Assembly: GCF_947493425.1 (NCBI RefSeq)
Contig: NZ_CANLRP010000078.1
Coordinates: 1-38,377, forward strand
Direction of reading: 5' to 3'
From: an uncultured Microscilla sp.
GTDB lineage: Bacteria; Bacteroidota; Bacteroidia; Cytophagales; Microscillaceae
DNA: 38,377 nt
Shown: in pieces, positions 15,673 through 23,976 of the stretch
Layout: the number at the start of each line of letters is the position of its first letter
Numbering within the stretch: position 1 is the first letter of the stretch
Translations under genes and position numbers: made by a program
The notes under the pieces: model-generated
Databases searched by the model: none
Seen by the model: only the letters and a program-made list of their open reading frames with translations
Told to the model about the DNA's origin: nothing

Positions 15673-17061
15673 TTATTTATTTTTTCTACGAGTCTCTCCA
15701 TCTCTTTCACCAGCCATAATCATTGCGCAACGGAAACCGATAGCAGCAGTACGACCATTTTTATCTAAGAAACGACGAGTACCAGGAGAACACCAGTAAG
15801 CCACATCTTTCCAAGAAGCTCCTTTGTATACACGAACATCATCATTTACTAATGAGTTCAAAGTTGTGTTTCCTTGTGAGTTGGCAGGGTTATAAGGCTT
15901 TTTATCATCGCTGTATACACTCTTAGTGGTATCAGGATTAAGCTTAGTGCTATCAAGTCTTTGACGACGAACAGGGTTCAAGTCATCCACATCACGGAAA
16001 GAGTTTGGACGATACACATCCTCTACCCACTCACTTACGTTACCTGCCATATTATACAAACCGTAGTCGTTAGGAGGGTAAGCAAATACATATTCAGTGA
16101 TCAAAGCACCATCATTTAGTTTACCAGCAATACCAGCATAGTCACCACGACCACGCTTAAAGTTGGCAAGCATATAACCCATTGGGTACTTCTTAGTATC
16201 GTAAGGGTTTCTTACAGAGTGACCATCCCAAGGATAAATACGTCCGTTAGATTGGTTTTCGTCATTATATTGAGTACCAATTAAAGCTTTAGCAGCGTAT
16301 TCCCACTCAGCTTCAGTTGGTAAACGGAAATCAGGTACAACTACACCAGACTCCAAAGGTAATTTTTCGCCATTGGCAAAGTCAGGTACAGATTCGATTT
16401 TACCAGACTTTTCTGCTTCTAATGCCAGGTTCTCGTTTACAACCATTGTACGCCAGCGACAAAAGTCTTGTGCCTGTACCCAGGAAATTCCTACTACAGG
16501 AAAGAAACGGAAACCAGGATAACGTAGGTAGTTGGCTACGTAAGAGTCGTTATAGGCGAGTTCACTTGCCCAAACAGTAGTATCAGGAAGCAAAACCTGA
16601 TCTCTGTATGTTTTTAGGTCAGTAAAACCGGGAGGGAGCCGAGATGAGTTGTCTGGGTTTTCATAATATGCCATATATTCTAACCAGTGGATATTGGCCA
16701 CCTCGGTTTGGTCCATAAAGAAAGACTGAATACTGGCGGTTCTTTCTACGTTATCGTGAGAAAACATAATATCTTCTTCAGAAGAACCGAGGGTGAAGCG
16801 CCCTCCTTCAATAAACACCATATTAGGAGCATCGGGTTGTCCCTCGTACTCTGATACTTTGAAGCTATACTCAGAGCCTTTTTCACCTGCTTCTACGTTA
16901 TACTTTACTCCCGTTACCATACTCTTTTGGTTCTTCCGGTGAACGTTCTTACTGTTTTGTAAGCCTTTAGGTTCCCGGTTAAACAAAAAACAAGAGGTCA
17001 GCATCGTAGAGCAAACTGTAAACAGACAAAATTGCTTAAAGAGCTGCATTTTATTATTCAT
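15673..17061 (-). CDS. gldJ: Gliding motility lipoprotein GldJ
   Basis: 462 residues with a lipobox (MLTSC, C24) and a formylglycine-generating-enzyme (SUMF1) fold used structurally. The pattern follows GldJ rather than GldK: MVFIEGGRFTLGSSEEDIMF, SFFMDQTEVANIHWLEYMAY, VVGISWVQAQDFCRWRT, FRLPTEAEWEYAA, ANFKRGRGDYAGIAGKLNDG, ANDYGLYNMAGN-type segments and VRVYKGASWKDVAYW. GldJ is needed for gliding and stabilises other components of the type IX secretion/gliding machinery of Bacteroidota. The protein is shorter than the roughly 560 residues of Flavobacterium GldJ, mainly through a shorter insertion near residues 355-400. ATG at 17061; a second in-frame ATG at 17049 also keeps the signal. It has its own promoter behind mfd. 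No other gld gene is nearby. Confidence 0.9.
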   Translation of the reverse strand: MNNKMQLFKQFCLFTVCSTMLTSCFLFNREPKGLQNSKNVHRKNQKSMVTGVKYNVEAGEKGSEYSFKVSEYEGQPDAPNMVFIEGGRFTLGSSEEDIMFSHDNVERTASIQSFFMDQTEVANIHWLEYMAYYENPDNSSRLPPGFTDLKTYRDQVLLPDTTVWASELAYNDSYVANYLRYPGFRFFPVVGISWVQAQDFCRWRTMVVNENLALEAEKSGKIESVPDFANGEKLPLESGVVVPDFRLPTEAEWEYAAKALIGTQYNDENQSNGRIYPWDGHSVRNPYDTKKYPMGYMLANFKRGRGDYAGIAGKLNDGALITEYVFAYPPNDYGLYNMAGNVSEWVEDVYRPNSFRDVDDLNPVRRQRLDSTKLNPDTTKSVYSDDKKPYNPANSQGNTTLNSLVNDDVRVYKGASWKDVAYWCSPGTRRFLDKNGRTAAIGFRCAMIMAGERDGETRRKNK

Positions 17062-17111
17062 AACCTGTTTAAACTTAAATTTATTGATAGAAAATTTAAA
17101 GCGTATAAATA

Positions 17112-17140
17112 CAAAAGTACACTTATTATGCCAAATTCAA
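17112..17140 (-). promoter_or_regulatory. Promoter of gldJ
   Basis: On the minus strand: TTG (17140-17138), 18 bases, TACTTTTG (17119-17112). The -7 box is 50 bases before the gldJ start, so gldJ can be transcribed independently of mfd. Confidence 0.65.
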
Positions 17141-17197
17141 CGTATATCCTTTGGGGAAAGTTTTTGTATTTTTTGTTTTTTACTCCCCTTATCAACG

Positions 17198-20100
17198 CTA
17201 TTTTATAGAGGATAGTATAGAGATCGCTTGCTGAATTGAATTTACCTCGGCAAATATAATAATTGGTTTTTGCTTATGTTCCTTTAAGCGTGTTTTTTGA
17301 GGGTTTTGCTGCAAATACTGGATGATTTTACCAAAGGTATCAGACTTAAAATAGTCGTCATTTTCAGAGTTAAAATAGCCTTTCATTGCCCCGTTTTTAA
17401 GTGTAAGTTTGGTCATTCCCAAACGTTCTGCTTCCCACCTTAGCTTGACAGTTTCTATCAAATCGCTTACCTCTGATGGTGGGTTGCCAAACCTGTCCTG
17501 AACCGAGATTTTAAACTTATTGAGTTCTTCTGCTTCTTTAATATTATCAAGGGTAGTATACAAACTAAGCCTTTCAGTAATGTTTGTAACATAGTTTTCG
17601 GGAATTAAAATGGCCAAATCTGTTTCTATTACACAGTCCGTTTTGATTTCCTTGATAGCAAGTTCGCTTTCAAACAACTCCCTAAATTTGGTCTCTTTCA
17701 ATTCTTGAATTGCTTCATCCAATACTTTGTGGTACATTTCAAACCCCAGGTCACTAATAAAACCACTTTGCTCGGCACCCAACAAGTTACCTGCACCTCT
17801 GATATCCAAGTCACGCATAGCAATCTTAAAACCATCGCCCAAGTCAGAGAACTCCTCCAAAGCCGACAATCTTCTACGCGACTCTACATTGAGTAAAGTA
17901 GATGCAGGCGCAAGCAAATAACAATAGGCTTTACGGTTAGAACGCCCTACTCTGCCCCGCATTTGGTGCAAGTCGGCAAGCCCAAAAGTATGCGCCATGT
18001 CTATAATAATGGTGTTAGCATTGGGCACATCCAGTCCGGCTTCTATGATATTGGTAGAAATTAATACATCGTATTCGCCCTCGATGAACTTCATCATAAT
18101 TTTCTCTAGCTTAGGTCCCTCCATTTGCCCATGAGCAACCCCCACGTGGGCATCAGGTACTAGCTTAAGTACATTATTAGCTATTGATATAATATCTTTG
18201 ACTCTGTTATGTACAAAAAATACCTGTCCACCTCGGCGTAGCTCAAAGCTGATGGCATCGCGAATAACTTCATCGTTAAAGGTGTGTTGTTCGGTAGTCA
18301 CTGGTTGGCGATTGAGTGGTGGGGTTTGAATAATAGACAAGTCGCGGGCTCCCATTAATGAAAAATGCAAGGTACGGGGAATAGGTGTAGCCGTAAGCGT
18401 AAGCACATCTACATTTACTCTCATTTCTTTGAGGCGTTCTTTGGTTTTTACCCCAAACTTTTGTTCTTCATCTATTACCAACAACCCAAGGTCTTTAAAT
18501 TGGACATCTTTATTTACAATACGATGAGTCCCAATCAAGATATCTACTTTACCTTCGTTTACTTCTTTCAGGGTGGCTTTGATTTGCTTGCTCGTTTTAA
18601 AACGATTGATATACTCTATATTACAGGGAAATTTTTCTAGTCGGTTTTTAAAGGTTTTGTAATGTTGTAGGGCGAGAATGGTAGTAGGTACCAATATTGC
18701 CACCTGTTTGCCATCATACACTGCCTTAAACGCTGCTCGAATGGCTACCTCGGTTTTGCCAAAACCAACATCACCACAAATCAAACGATCCATAGGACTA
18801 CTTTGCTCCATGTCAGCCTTTACATCAGCAGTGGCTTTTGCCTGGTCGGGGGTATCTTCATATATAAAAGACGACTCCAGCTCTGCCTGAAGGAAGCTGT
18901 CTTGACTAAAAGCAAAACCTGGGGCAGATTTACGTTTGGCGTATAGTTCTATCAAATCTTCGGCAATGTCGAGTACCCGTTTTTTCACCCGTTTCTTCTT
19001 GGTTTCCCATTCAGGCGAACCTAACTTGTGTACTTTTGGAGGGGCAGAATCTTTGCCAGAATATTTACTGATTTTATGCAATGAGTGAATGCTCACGTAC
19101 AGTAGGTCATCGTCGCGGTATACCAGGCGAACCGCCTCTTGTACTTTGCCATTGGCTTCTACCTTTTCAAGCCCGGCAAACCTGCCTACTCCATAGTCTA
19201 CGTGGGTCACATAGTCACCAGGGTTAAGTGCCTTAAGTGCCTTCATGGTAAGCGCCTTTGACTTGGAGTGACGTTTGCCTGCCCTATACCTATGAAAACG
19301 CTCAAAAATCTGGTGATCAGTATAACACACAAAACGGTTGGCATGATCCACAAAACCTTCACGTAACGAAACCCCTAGAGCCTCAAAATTTACGTGAGGG
19401 TCAAGTTCATCAAATATTACGTGAAGACGTTCTACCTGGCGCAGCGAGTCGGCAGCAATAAAGTTGGCATAGCCTTGACTTTGCCGCTCTTTGAGGTCGT
19501 CAATAAGGAGCGCAAAGTCTTTGTTAAACGAAGGTTGAGGCTTTGCTTCTTGCTCCAGGCGTTTGTCTGACTTAAAGTGGAACCGCTTACCAAATTCAAC
19601 TGTGGTAAACTCCAGTAGCTTTTCCTCGAAAGAGGCCTGCGTTTCAAACAGCACGTCAGGGTCGTTGATGACTTGAGTATTGCCGCTTTTTTCCAGAATC
19701 TCTTTAAAATTGTTTGCCACTTTCGTGAAACTCTTCCGGATAACATCCATTGTAGCATCATAGTCTTTGAGCCATACCTTGGTATTGTTAGGCACAAAGT
19801 TGAGAAATGACTCACGAACTTCTTGCACCAATTTGGTTTGTACATTGGGAATAATGGCGATTTGGTTTACCTGCTCTATAGAAAGTTGGCTCTCAGGGTC
19901 AAACAAGCGAATGCTTTCCAGCTCATCGTCAAAAAACTCAAGGCGGTAAGGGTAGTCGTTGGAGTAAGAAAAAATATCGACAATCCCCCCCCGGATAGAA
20001 AACTGCCCGGCTTCGTATACAAAATCGGTTTTATCAAAGTCGTAAGTATGCAGTATTTCGGCAAGAAACTCAATGTCAACCTTTTCGCCTACTTCGGCAG

Positions 20101-20611
20101 TAAATGTATTTTCCAGCAAAGATCGTTTATTGATTACTTTTTCGACTAAAGCGCTGGGGTAAGTTACTATCATAAACCCCTCATGATTGGTGAGGTTTTC
20201 TTCATTGGCTTTGCCAGCATCAATACTTACTACCTGAGGGTTGCTTATTTGTTGGTTGATGCGGTTGAGCACCTCGGCACGTTCCAATATATTGGCGTTT
20301 TCGACCTCCATAAATTTGTAAGGGCGTTTGTAAGAAGAAGGAAAAAACCAAATATTTTTTTTACCCAGTAGGTTTTGCAAGTCATTATAAAAATATAAGG
20401 CTTCGTCCCGGTCATGCAGTACCAAAATATGATTGATACGTTGGTTTGCCTCAGTATGAATTTTATAGGTGGCACTTGCCATTACTGAGTCCAGGCTTCC
20501 TACCAGCCCCTTGACCTGAACACGTTCGGGGGTGCTGGAGCTGAGGTATTGGGCGAGCATTTGAGTGAGGCTGTCTTTAGTATAGTGGTCTACAAAATCC
20601 CTGATCTTCAT
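17198..20611 (-). CDS. mfd: Transcription-repair coupling factor
   Basis: 1137-residue ATP-driven translocase that removes RNA polymerase stalled at DNA damage and recruits UvrA. Order: UvrB-like N-terminal region (for example FFPSSYKRPYKFMEVENANI and IRGGIVDIFSYSNDYPYRLE), CarD-like RNA polymerase-interaction domain beginning near D466 (GDYVTHVDYGVGRFAGLEKV), helicase core with Walker A GDVGFGKTE (K619) and DEEQ box (714-717), TATPIPRTL, QMRGRVGRSNRKAYCYLL, RGAGNLLGAEQSG and a C-terminal TRCF domain. Complete. I start at the ATG at 20611; frames from 20653 would overlap the promoter, and the upstream residues are not Mfd-like. gldJ follows after 137 bases. Confidence 0.97.
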   Translation of the reverse strand: MKIRDFVDHYTKDSLTQMLAQYLSSSTPERVQVKGLVGSLDSVMASATYKIHTEANQRINHILVLHDRDEALYFYNDLQNLLGKKNIWFFPSSYKRPYKFMEVENANILERAEVLNRINQQISNPQVVSIDAGKANEENLTNHEGFMIVTYPSALVEKVINKRSLLENTFTAEVGEKVDIEFLAEILHTYDFDKTDFVYEAGQFSIRGGIVDIFSYSNDYPYRLEFFDDELESIRLFDPESQLSIEQVNQIAIIPNVQTKLVQEVRESFLNFVPNNTKVWLKDYDATMDVIRKSFTKVANNFKEILEKSGNTQVINDPDVLFETQASFEEKLLEFTTVEFGKRFHFKSDKRLEQEAKPQPSFNKDFALLIDDLKERQSQGYANFIAADSLRQVERLHVIFDELDPHVNFEALGVSLREGFVDHANRFVCYTDHQIFERFHRYRAGKRHSKSKALTMKALKALNPGDYVTHVDYGVGRFAGLEKVEANGKVQEAVRLVYRDDDLLYVSIHSLHKISKYSGKDSAPPKVHKLGSPEWETKKKRVKKRVLDIAEDLIELYAKRKSAPGFAFSQDSFLQAELESSFIYEDTPDQAKATADVKADMEQSSPMDRLICGDVGFGKTEVAIRAAFKAVYDGKQVAILVPTTILALQHYKTFKNRLEKFPCNIEYINRFKTSKQIKATLKEVNEGKVDILIGTHRIVNKDVQFKDLGLLVIDEEQKFGVKTKERLKEMRVNVDVLTLTATPIPRTLHFSLMGARDLSIIQTPPLNRQPVTTEQHTFNDEVIRDAISFELRRGGQVFFVHNRVKDIISIANNVLKLVPDAHVGVAHGQMEGPKLEKIMMKFIEGEYDVLISTNIIEAGLDVPNANTIIIDMAHTFGLADLHQMRGRVGRSNRKAYCYLLAPASTLLNVESRRRLSALEEFSDLGDGFKIAMRDLDIRGAGNLLGAEQSGFISDLGFEMYHKVLDEAIQELKETKFRELFESELAIKEIKTDCVIETDLAILIPENYVTNITERLSLYTTLDNIKEAEELNKFKISVQDRFGNPPSEVSDLIETVKLRWEAERLGMTKLTLKNGAMKGYFNSENDDYFKSDTFGKIIQYLQQNPQKTRLKEHKQKPIIIFAEVNSIQQAISILSSIK

Positions 20612-20642
20612 AAGTATCTGTTGAGGTGCTATTAAAGTTTTG

Positions 20643-20674
20643 CAAATATACACAAGCTATAAGGGTAAATGCAA
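20643..20674 (-). promoter_or_regulatory. Promoter of mfd
   Basis: On the minus strand: TTG (20674-20672), 21 bases, TATATTTG (20650-20643) followed by CA. It places the transcript start roughly 25 bases before the ATG at 20611 and supports that start. Confidence 0.7.
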
Positions 20675-20765
20675 AACCAATGTGAGAGTATGAATTCCAT
20701 TGTTCAGGCTAAAAAATATTTTTAACCATGGAGACACCATTTTTAACTACTTTGACGGCAAAAAG

Positions 20766-21455
20766 TTAAACCCATTTTTCTTTTAAATACTTATATTTAG
20801 TTCTACCAATGGGCAAGCTGGTACCATTTTTCAGGATCAACTCATACTTGCTTCCTTGATAAATACAAATATCTTTGGCTTCATTCATTTGAGCAAGGTA
20901 TGACTTATGGATACGCTCAAAGTTTGGGGGCAATAAATGATGTAATTTGTCCAATGCCTTGTCGTGCAATACTTTTTCTCCATTTTTAAGAAATACCTCC
21001 GAGTAATTGCCTGCCCCTTGTACATAGATTACCTCCTCTATAGGTACCAAGCGGATACGCCCATTGTGTTTGATGGCTAAAAATTTTAAATTATTTACTG
21101 ACGTCAACCGTAAGCGGTTCAAGGCTTTTTGCAATCTATCACGATTAAATGGCTTAGGCACAAAATCAAGTACCCCATATTCGAAGGCTTCTATGGCACG
21201 CTCCTGATAGGCCGAAATAACAATGGTATGAAACGATTCTGCCATCAAGTGGGTCAGTAAATCAAATCCGTTTTTACCATTCAGGTTTAGGTCAAGTAGT
21301 AATAAATCAACCACATTTGTTTTGAGGTATTCTTGTGCCATTTCCAGCGATGAAAACTCATTCATTTGAGTAATTTGCCCAGCTAGAATGTCTTTGAGGT
21401 GTTTTTTGATTAACTGTAAGATAGGAAACTCATCTTCTACGATTACTATTTTCAT
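20766..21455 (-). CDS. LytTR-type response regulator
   Basis: 229 residues. Receiver domain with acidic pocket E7-D8, phosphoacceptor D55 (VVDLLLLDLNLNG), S81 and K101 (DFVPKPF). A LytTR DNA-binding domain covers about residues 130-229 (FLAIKHNGRIRLVPIEEVIY, FERIHKSYLAQM, ILKNGTSLPIGRTKYKYLKE). It should bind DNA as a dimer when phosphorylated by the kinase encoded just upstream. I start at the ATG at 21455, which opens the canonical KIVIVEDEF strand, eight bases after the kinase stop; an ATG at 21527 in the same frame lies inside the kinase gene and adds a non-conserved basic stretch. Target genes are unknown. Confidence 0.93.
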   Translation of the reverse strand: MKIVIVEDEFPILQLIKKHLKDILAGQITQMNEFSSLEMAQEYLKTNVVDLLLLDLNLNGKNGFDLLTHLMAESFHTIVISAYQERAIEAFEYGVLDFVPKPFNRDRLQKALNRLRLTSVNNLKFLAIKHNGRIRLVPIEEVIYVQGAGNYSEVFLKNGEKVLHDKALDKLHHLLPPNFERIHKSYLAQMNEAKDICIYQGSKYELILKNGTSLPIGRTKYKYLKEKWV

Positions 21456-21463
21456 TTGTCTGG

Positions 21464-23161
21464 CTATTTTTTTAGGTGAATGATGTCTTGCCAACCGCTT
21501 GAGGTATTTTCTGAATAAAATTCCCATCGCCCCGGAAAACTTTCATCTAACCTGGCTTTGATATAACGGTGCCCGGTGCCATTTGTACCTTTAGTGGTGG
21601 CTTCGTTTGTACTTTGACGATGTTTGGAGGTAAATACATAAGTAACACCTTGGGCGTGTAACTGTTGCTTAAGCATAAAAACCAATCCTCCTGCCTGAGC
21701 GTCGCTATGGGTGATACCGTTTTCGAGCAGGGTATGAAAAATAGCAGGGGGAATCATTACATCATCTTTTTCACACTGTACATCCAGTGTATACACCGTA
21801 TTTTTGCGGTAACGCATGACAGCAATATGTGCTTCGCATAAAGCAATCTCTTGCGATAAAGTAATGAGTTTTTGTGAGGAGATTTGAAGCAAAATTTTCA
21901 GCTCATCTGCCAGAGCTTCTATCAGTTTTACACTGGTGGCAGGTTCGGCTTCTATCCAACCAATGACAGAAGTAAGGGTGTTCATCAGAAAATGAGGTTG
22001 TAACTGTTTTTTAAGCAGTTCTATTTCTAATCTACTCGATCGCAGCAAAGCATTTCTTTCGGTTTGTTGTTGAGCCTTGAGCTGAATACTCAAGGAAATT
22101 AACATAAAAACAACCAACCCAAAAAAGCCCAGAAACAAGGTTAAATCGTAGTAATTGAGGCTAATAAAACACGCAAGGATGCCACTAAAGGCTTCTAAGC
22201 TTCCCTTTTGCTTTTGCCACATAGCCCTTATAATAATGAGCAAAGCAATGAACAGTGCCGATATGTACATATAAAAAACACCTTCAGGATTGAAGTCGAG
22301 CAAGTTCATAATGACCAGCAGCAAGGTAAGCACTAGTAAAATAAGGGGTTGTCGGGGTGGTTGAAAACGCAAGAGGAAAAATAAAACAATGAGGTAGCTA
22401 ATGGCATAACTTAAGGTGGTGATAATTATTAAGCGGGTAAGGTGCCACGGGTAAGGATATTGGTAAATTGGTTTGCTGTGTTCAAACAAGGTTAATAAAC
22501 AAAAGCACAGGCTCAACACGCCAAACACCAGTAAAGACGCTTGCCGATAGGCAATGAGGTAAAGCAGCAGGTAATAAATAGCAATGGTAAAAAAACTGCC
22601 TGCTAAGATGTATAAGACAGCGGTAAAAATAAGCGGACGTTGAGTGAGTTGATCATAAGTGCCCACCAATAACAAACGAAAACTGTTGGTAGATGAGCGG
22701 TGGTAGTTTGACAGTTGAAACAATACCTTATGTTTGCCTTGAGTAGTCAAAGCACGAGGAATAATCACCGTGTTATTCATTTTTCCGGGGACTTCGCTGG
22801 CTTTGCTATTGCCTACAATGCCATTGTTGTCAATGAGTTGCCCGTCCCAATAGAGTTTATAAGAAGCTTGCAAAACCACTAACATGCCCAAGTGTCTGTC
22901 AGAAGCATTGGCTAAGTCTACTTCTCCCCTTAGTAGGTATGTGCCACTTTTTTTGTGAAAGTCAATTTTTTGTTGCCAAGGTGATACTTCATTAATGTTC
23001 TTGAGTTCCAGGCGTTTTATCAGGGTCACATCTTGGCCGTATAGGAGGTCAAATACATAAAAGTTTTGTGCAGAAGTAAGTGACCATATTGTAAGCCCTA
23101 CCAATATCAACGAAAAGGATAGCAGCGCCCAGATGCTGCTTTTGAGCTGTGTTTTAAACAT
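21464..23161 (-). CDS. LytS-type sensor histidine kinase with 7TM (7TMR-DISM-like) sensor
   Basis: 565 residues. A first membrane helix (about residues 11-31), an extracellular jelly-roll-like sensor (about 35-175, with GTYLLRGEVDLANASDRHLG and SYKLYWDGQLID), then about seven membrane helices to residue 365, as in 7TMR-DISM receptors. The His_kinase domain follows: H390 in LKKQLQPHFLMNTL, N-box LLENGITHS, and a G-box region (GTNGTGHRYIKARLDES) lacking the usual GxGLxN. Expected to autophosphorylate and pass phosphate to the adjacent LytTR regulator, with which it forms a two-gene unit. The ligand is unknown. No strong promoter motif was found upstream (a near match GACTTTTG at 23187-23180). 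Confidence 0.92.
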   Translation of the reverse strand: MFKTQLKSSIWALLSFSLILVGLTIWSLTSAQNFYVFDLLYGQDVTLIKRLELKNINEVSPWQQKIDFHKKSGTYLLRGEVDLANASDRHLGMLVVLQASYKLYWDGQLIDNNGIVGNSKASEVPGKMNNTVIIPRALTTQGKHKVLFQLSNYHRSSTNSFRLLLVGTYDQLTQRPLIFTAVLYILAGSFFTIAIYYLLLYLIAYRQASLLVFGVLSLCFCLLTLFEHSKPIYQYPYPWHLTRLIIITTLSYAISYLIVLFFLLRFQPPRQPLILLVLTLLLVIMNLLDFNPEGVFYMYISALFIALLIIIRAMWQKQKGSLEAFSGILACFISLNYYDLTLFLGFFGLVVFMLISLSIQLKAQQQTERNALLRSSRLEIELLKKQLQPHFLMNTLTSVIGWIEAEPATSVKLIEALADELKILLQISSQKLITLSQEIALCEAHIAVMRYRKNTVYTLDVQCEKDDVMIPPAIFHTLLENGITHSDAQAGGLVFMLKQQLHAQGVTYVFTSKHRQSTNEATTKGTNGTGHRYIKARLDESFPGRWEFYSENTSSGWQDIIHLKK

Positions 23162-23292
23162 TGTCTAATATAAGAATATACAAAAGTCAATTTAGCAGAT
23201 TGTGGCAGAATATGTACAGCAGTTTGTCCAGTTATATAGCCATTGGTCACAGATGCTTTCGTTTGTGAGGGATGACAGCTTATTTTTGAGTA

Positions 23293-23603
23293 AGAGTATG
23301 TTTAAAAATTAGTTTTCTTGTTTATTGTCAATGGTGAAACAGAGCTCCGAATCAAGTTCGGTTTACAACTCCGAACTTGATTCGGAGAATTTAGAAACTC
23401 GCTTACGCTCGGTTATAATCTGGACTAAAAAGGCAGCTTTTACGCGCTGACTTTAGTGATTTTAGCCGTTGGCAGAGCTCAGCGCAGCAAAGCTGCAGCT
23501 ATCGGTTTTCAGCAATAGCTTTGGCTATTCCTTCTAAAATATACTTCGTCAGCACAAAAAATCCATCATTTTTAATTCTGAAGACACGCTTTAAACATAC
23601 TCT
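23293..23603. mobile_element. MITE-like element with 14-bp terminal inverted repeats
   Basis: AGAGTATGTTTAAA at 23293-23306 is the exact reverse complement of TTTAAACATACTCT at 23590-23603. The 311-base interior is non-coding and rich in inverted repeats: 17 bp (23346-23362 with 23372-23388), the palindrome AGCTGCAGCT at 23491-23500, and AATAGC/GCTATT at 23514-23529. No target duplication is obvious. Two interior segments recur inverted in the repeat at 23826-23946. A non-autonomous transposable element is the simplest reading, but no transposase or second full copy is in the window. Confidence 0.6.
23346..23388. repeat. Perfect 17-bp inverted repeat (hairpin)
   Basis: CTCCGAATCAAGTTCGG and CCGAACTTGATTCGGAG are separated by nine bases. 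Without a T-run it is not a terminator; it is part of the MITE-like element. Confidence 0.88.
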
Positions 23604-23618
23604 AAACGTAAGTACATA

Positions 23619-23795
23619 ATGCAAAAATTATCATTGTTTTTTTGTGGAATACTCACTGTGCTATGGGCAAGTTTGGCAATCAGGGCTTATTGGCAACAAC
23701 AAACCCAACAACTACCTGTATTATTGGTGTTGTTGGTGGTAAATCTGATGTTCATGCTGGGTATTCGTTTGTACTACAGCAATCGTATTCGCTAA
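23619..23795 (+). CDS. Small two-helix membrane protein, 58 aa
   Basis: ATG at 23619 to TAA at 23795. The product has two hydrophobic segments, LSLFFCGILTVLWASLAI (residues 4-21) and LPVLLVLLVVNLMFMLGI (32-49), joined by a polar WQQQTQQ turn and ending in a basic tail (RLYYSNRIR). The hydrophobic pattern, Gln-rich turn and positive C-terminus are what a real small membrane protein shows, with both ends probably cytoplasmic. It begins 16 bases after the MITE-like element and is divergent from the histidine kinase. No homologue is recognised. Confidence 0.6.
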   Translation: MQKLSLFFCGILTVLWASLAIRAYWQQQTQQLPVLLVLLVVNLMFMLGIRLYYSNRIR

Positions 23796-23825
23796 AAACG
23801 GCTTACTATATTACAATAGTCCATA

Positions 23826-23946
23826 GTATTTAGTCCGTAGTCCATAGCTGATTCGAGTAAATGTTTACCTTGTTAAGCCTTGTAAACCGAACTTGTGAGC
23901 TCAACGAAGTTAATCAGTAGTCAAATTTGGCTAAAATCACTGCGGA
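23826..23946 (-). repeat. Dispersed intergenic repeat, copy B
   Basis: 23826-23876 matches the reverse complement of 7751-7801 (about 88 percent), and the end GGCTAAAATCACTGCGGA matches the block at 7603. It shares exact inverted segments with the MITE-like element: TTGTAAACCGAACTTG (23880-23895 with 23354-23369) and GGCTAAAATCACT (23929-23941 with 23455-23467). Confidence 0.7.
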
Positions 23947-23976
23947 GTATTGATTTTATACATAAACCATATATTC

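Larger units (their letters stand above)
23162..23618. other. Intergenic region carrying the MITE-like element
   Basis: Between the divergent kinase and small membrane-protein genes. Apart from the 23293-23603 element, 23162-23292 holds the unmapped kinase promoter and nothing else I can name. Confidence 0.6.

Noticed and set aside
17141..17197. Terminator between mfd and gldJ (GGGGA and TCCCC)
   Set aside because: Five-bp stem with a long A-rich loop and no T-run after it.
20612..20653. Earlier start for mfd
   Set aside because: It would place coding sequence inside the TATATTTG promoter, and the added residues are not Mfd-like.
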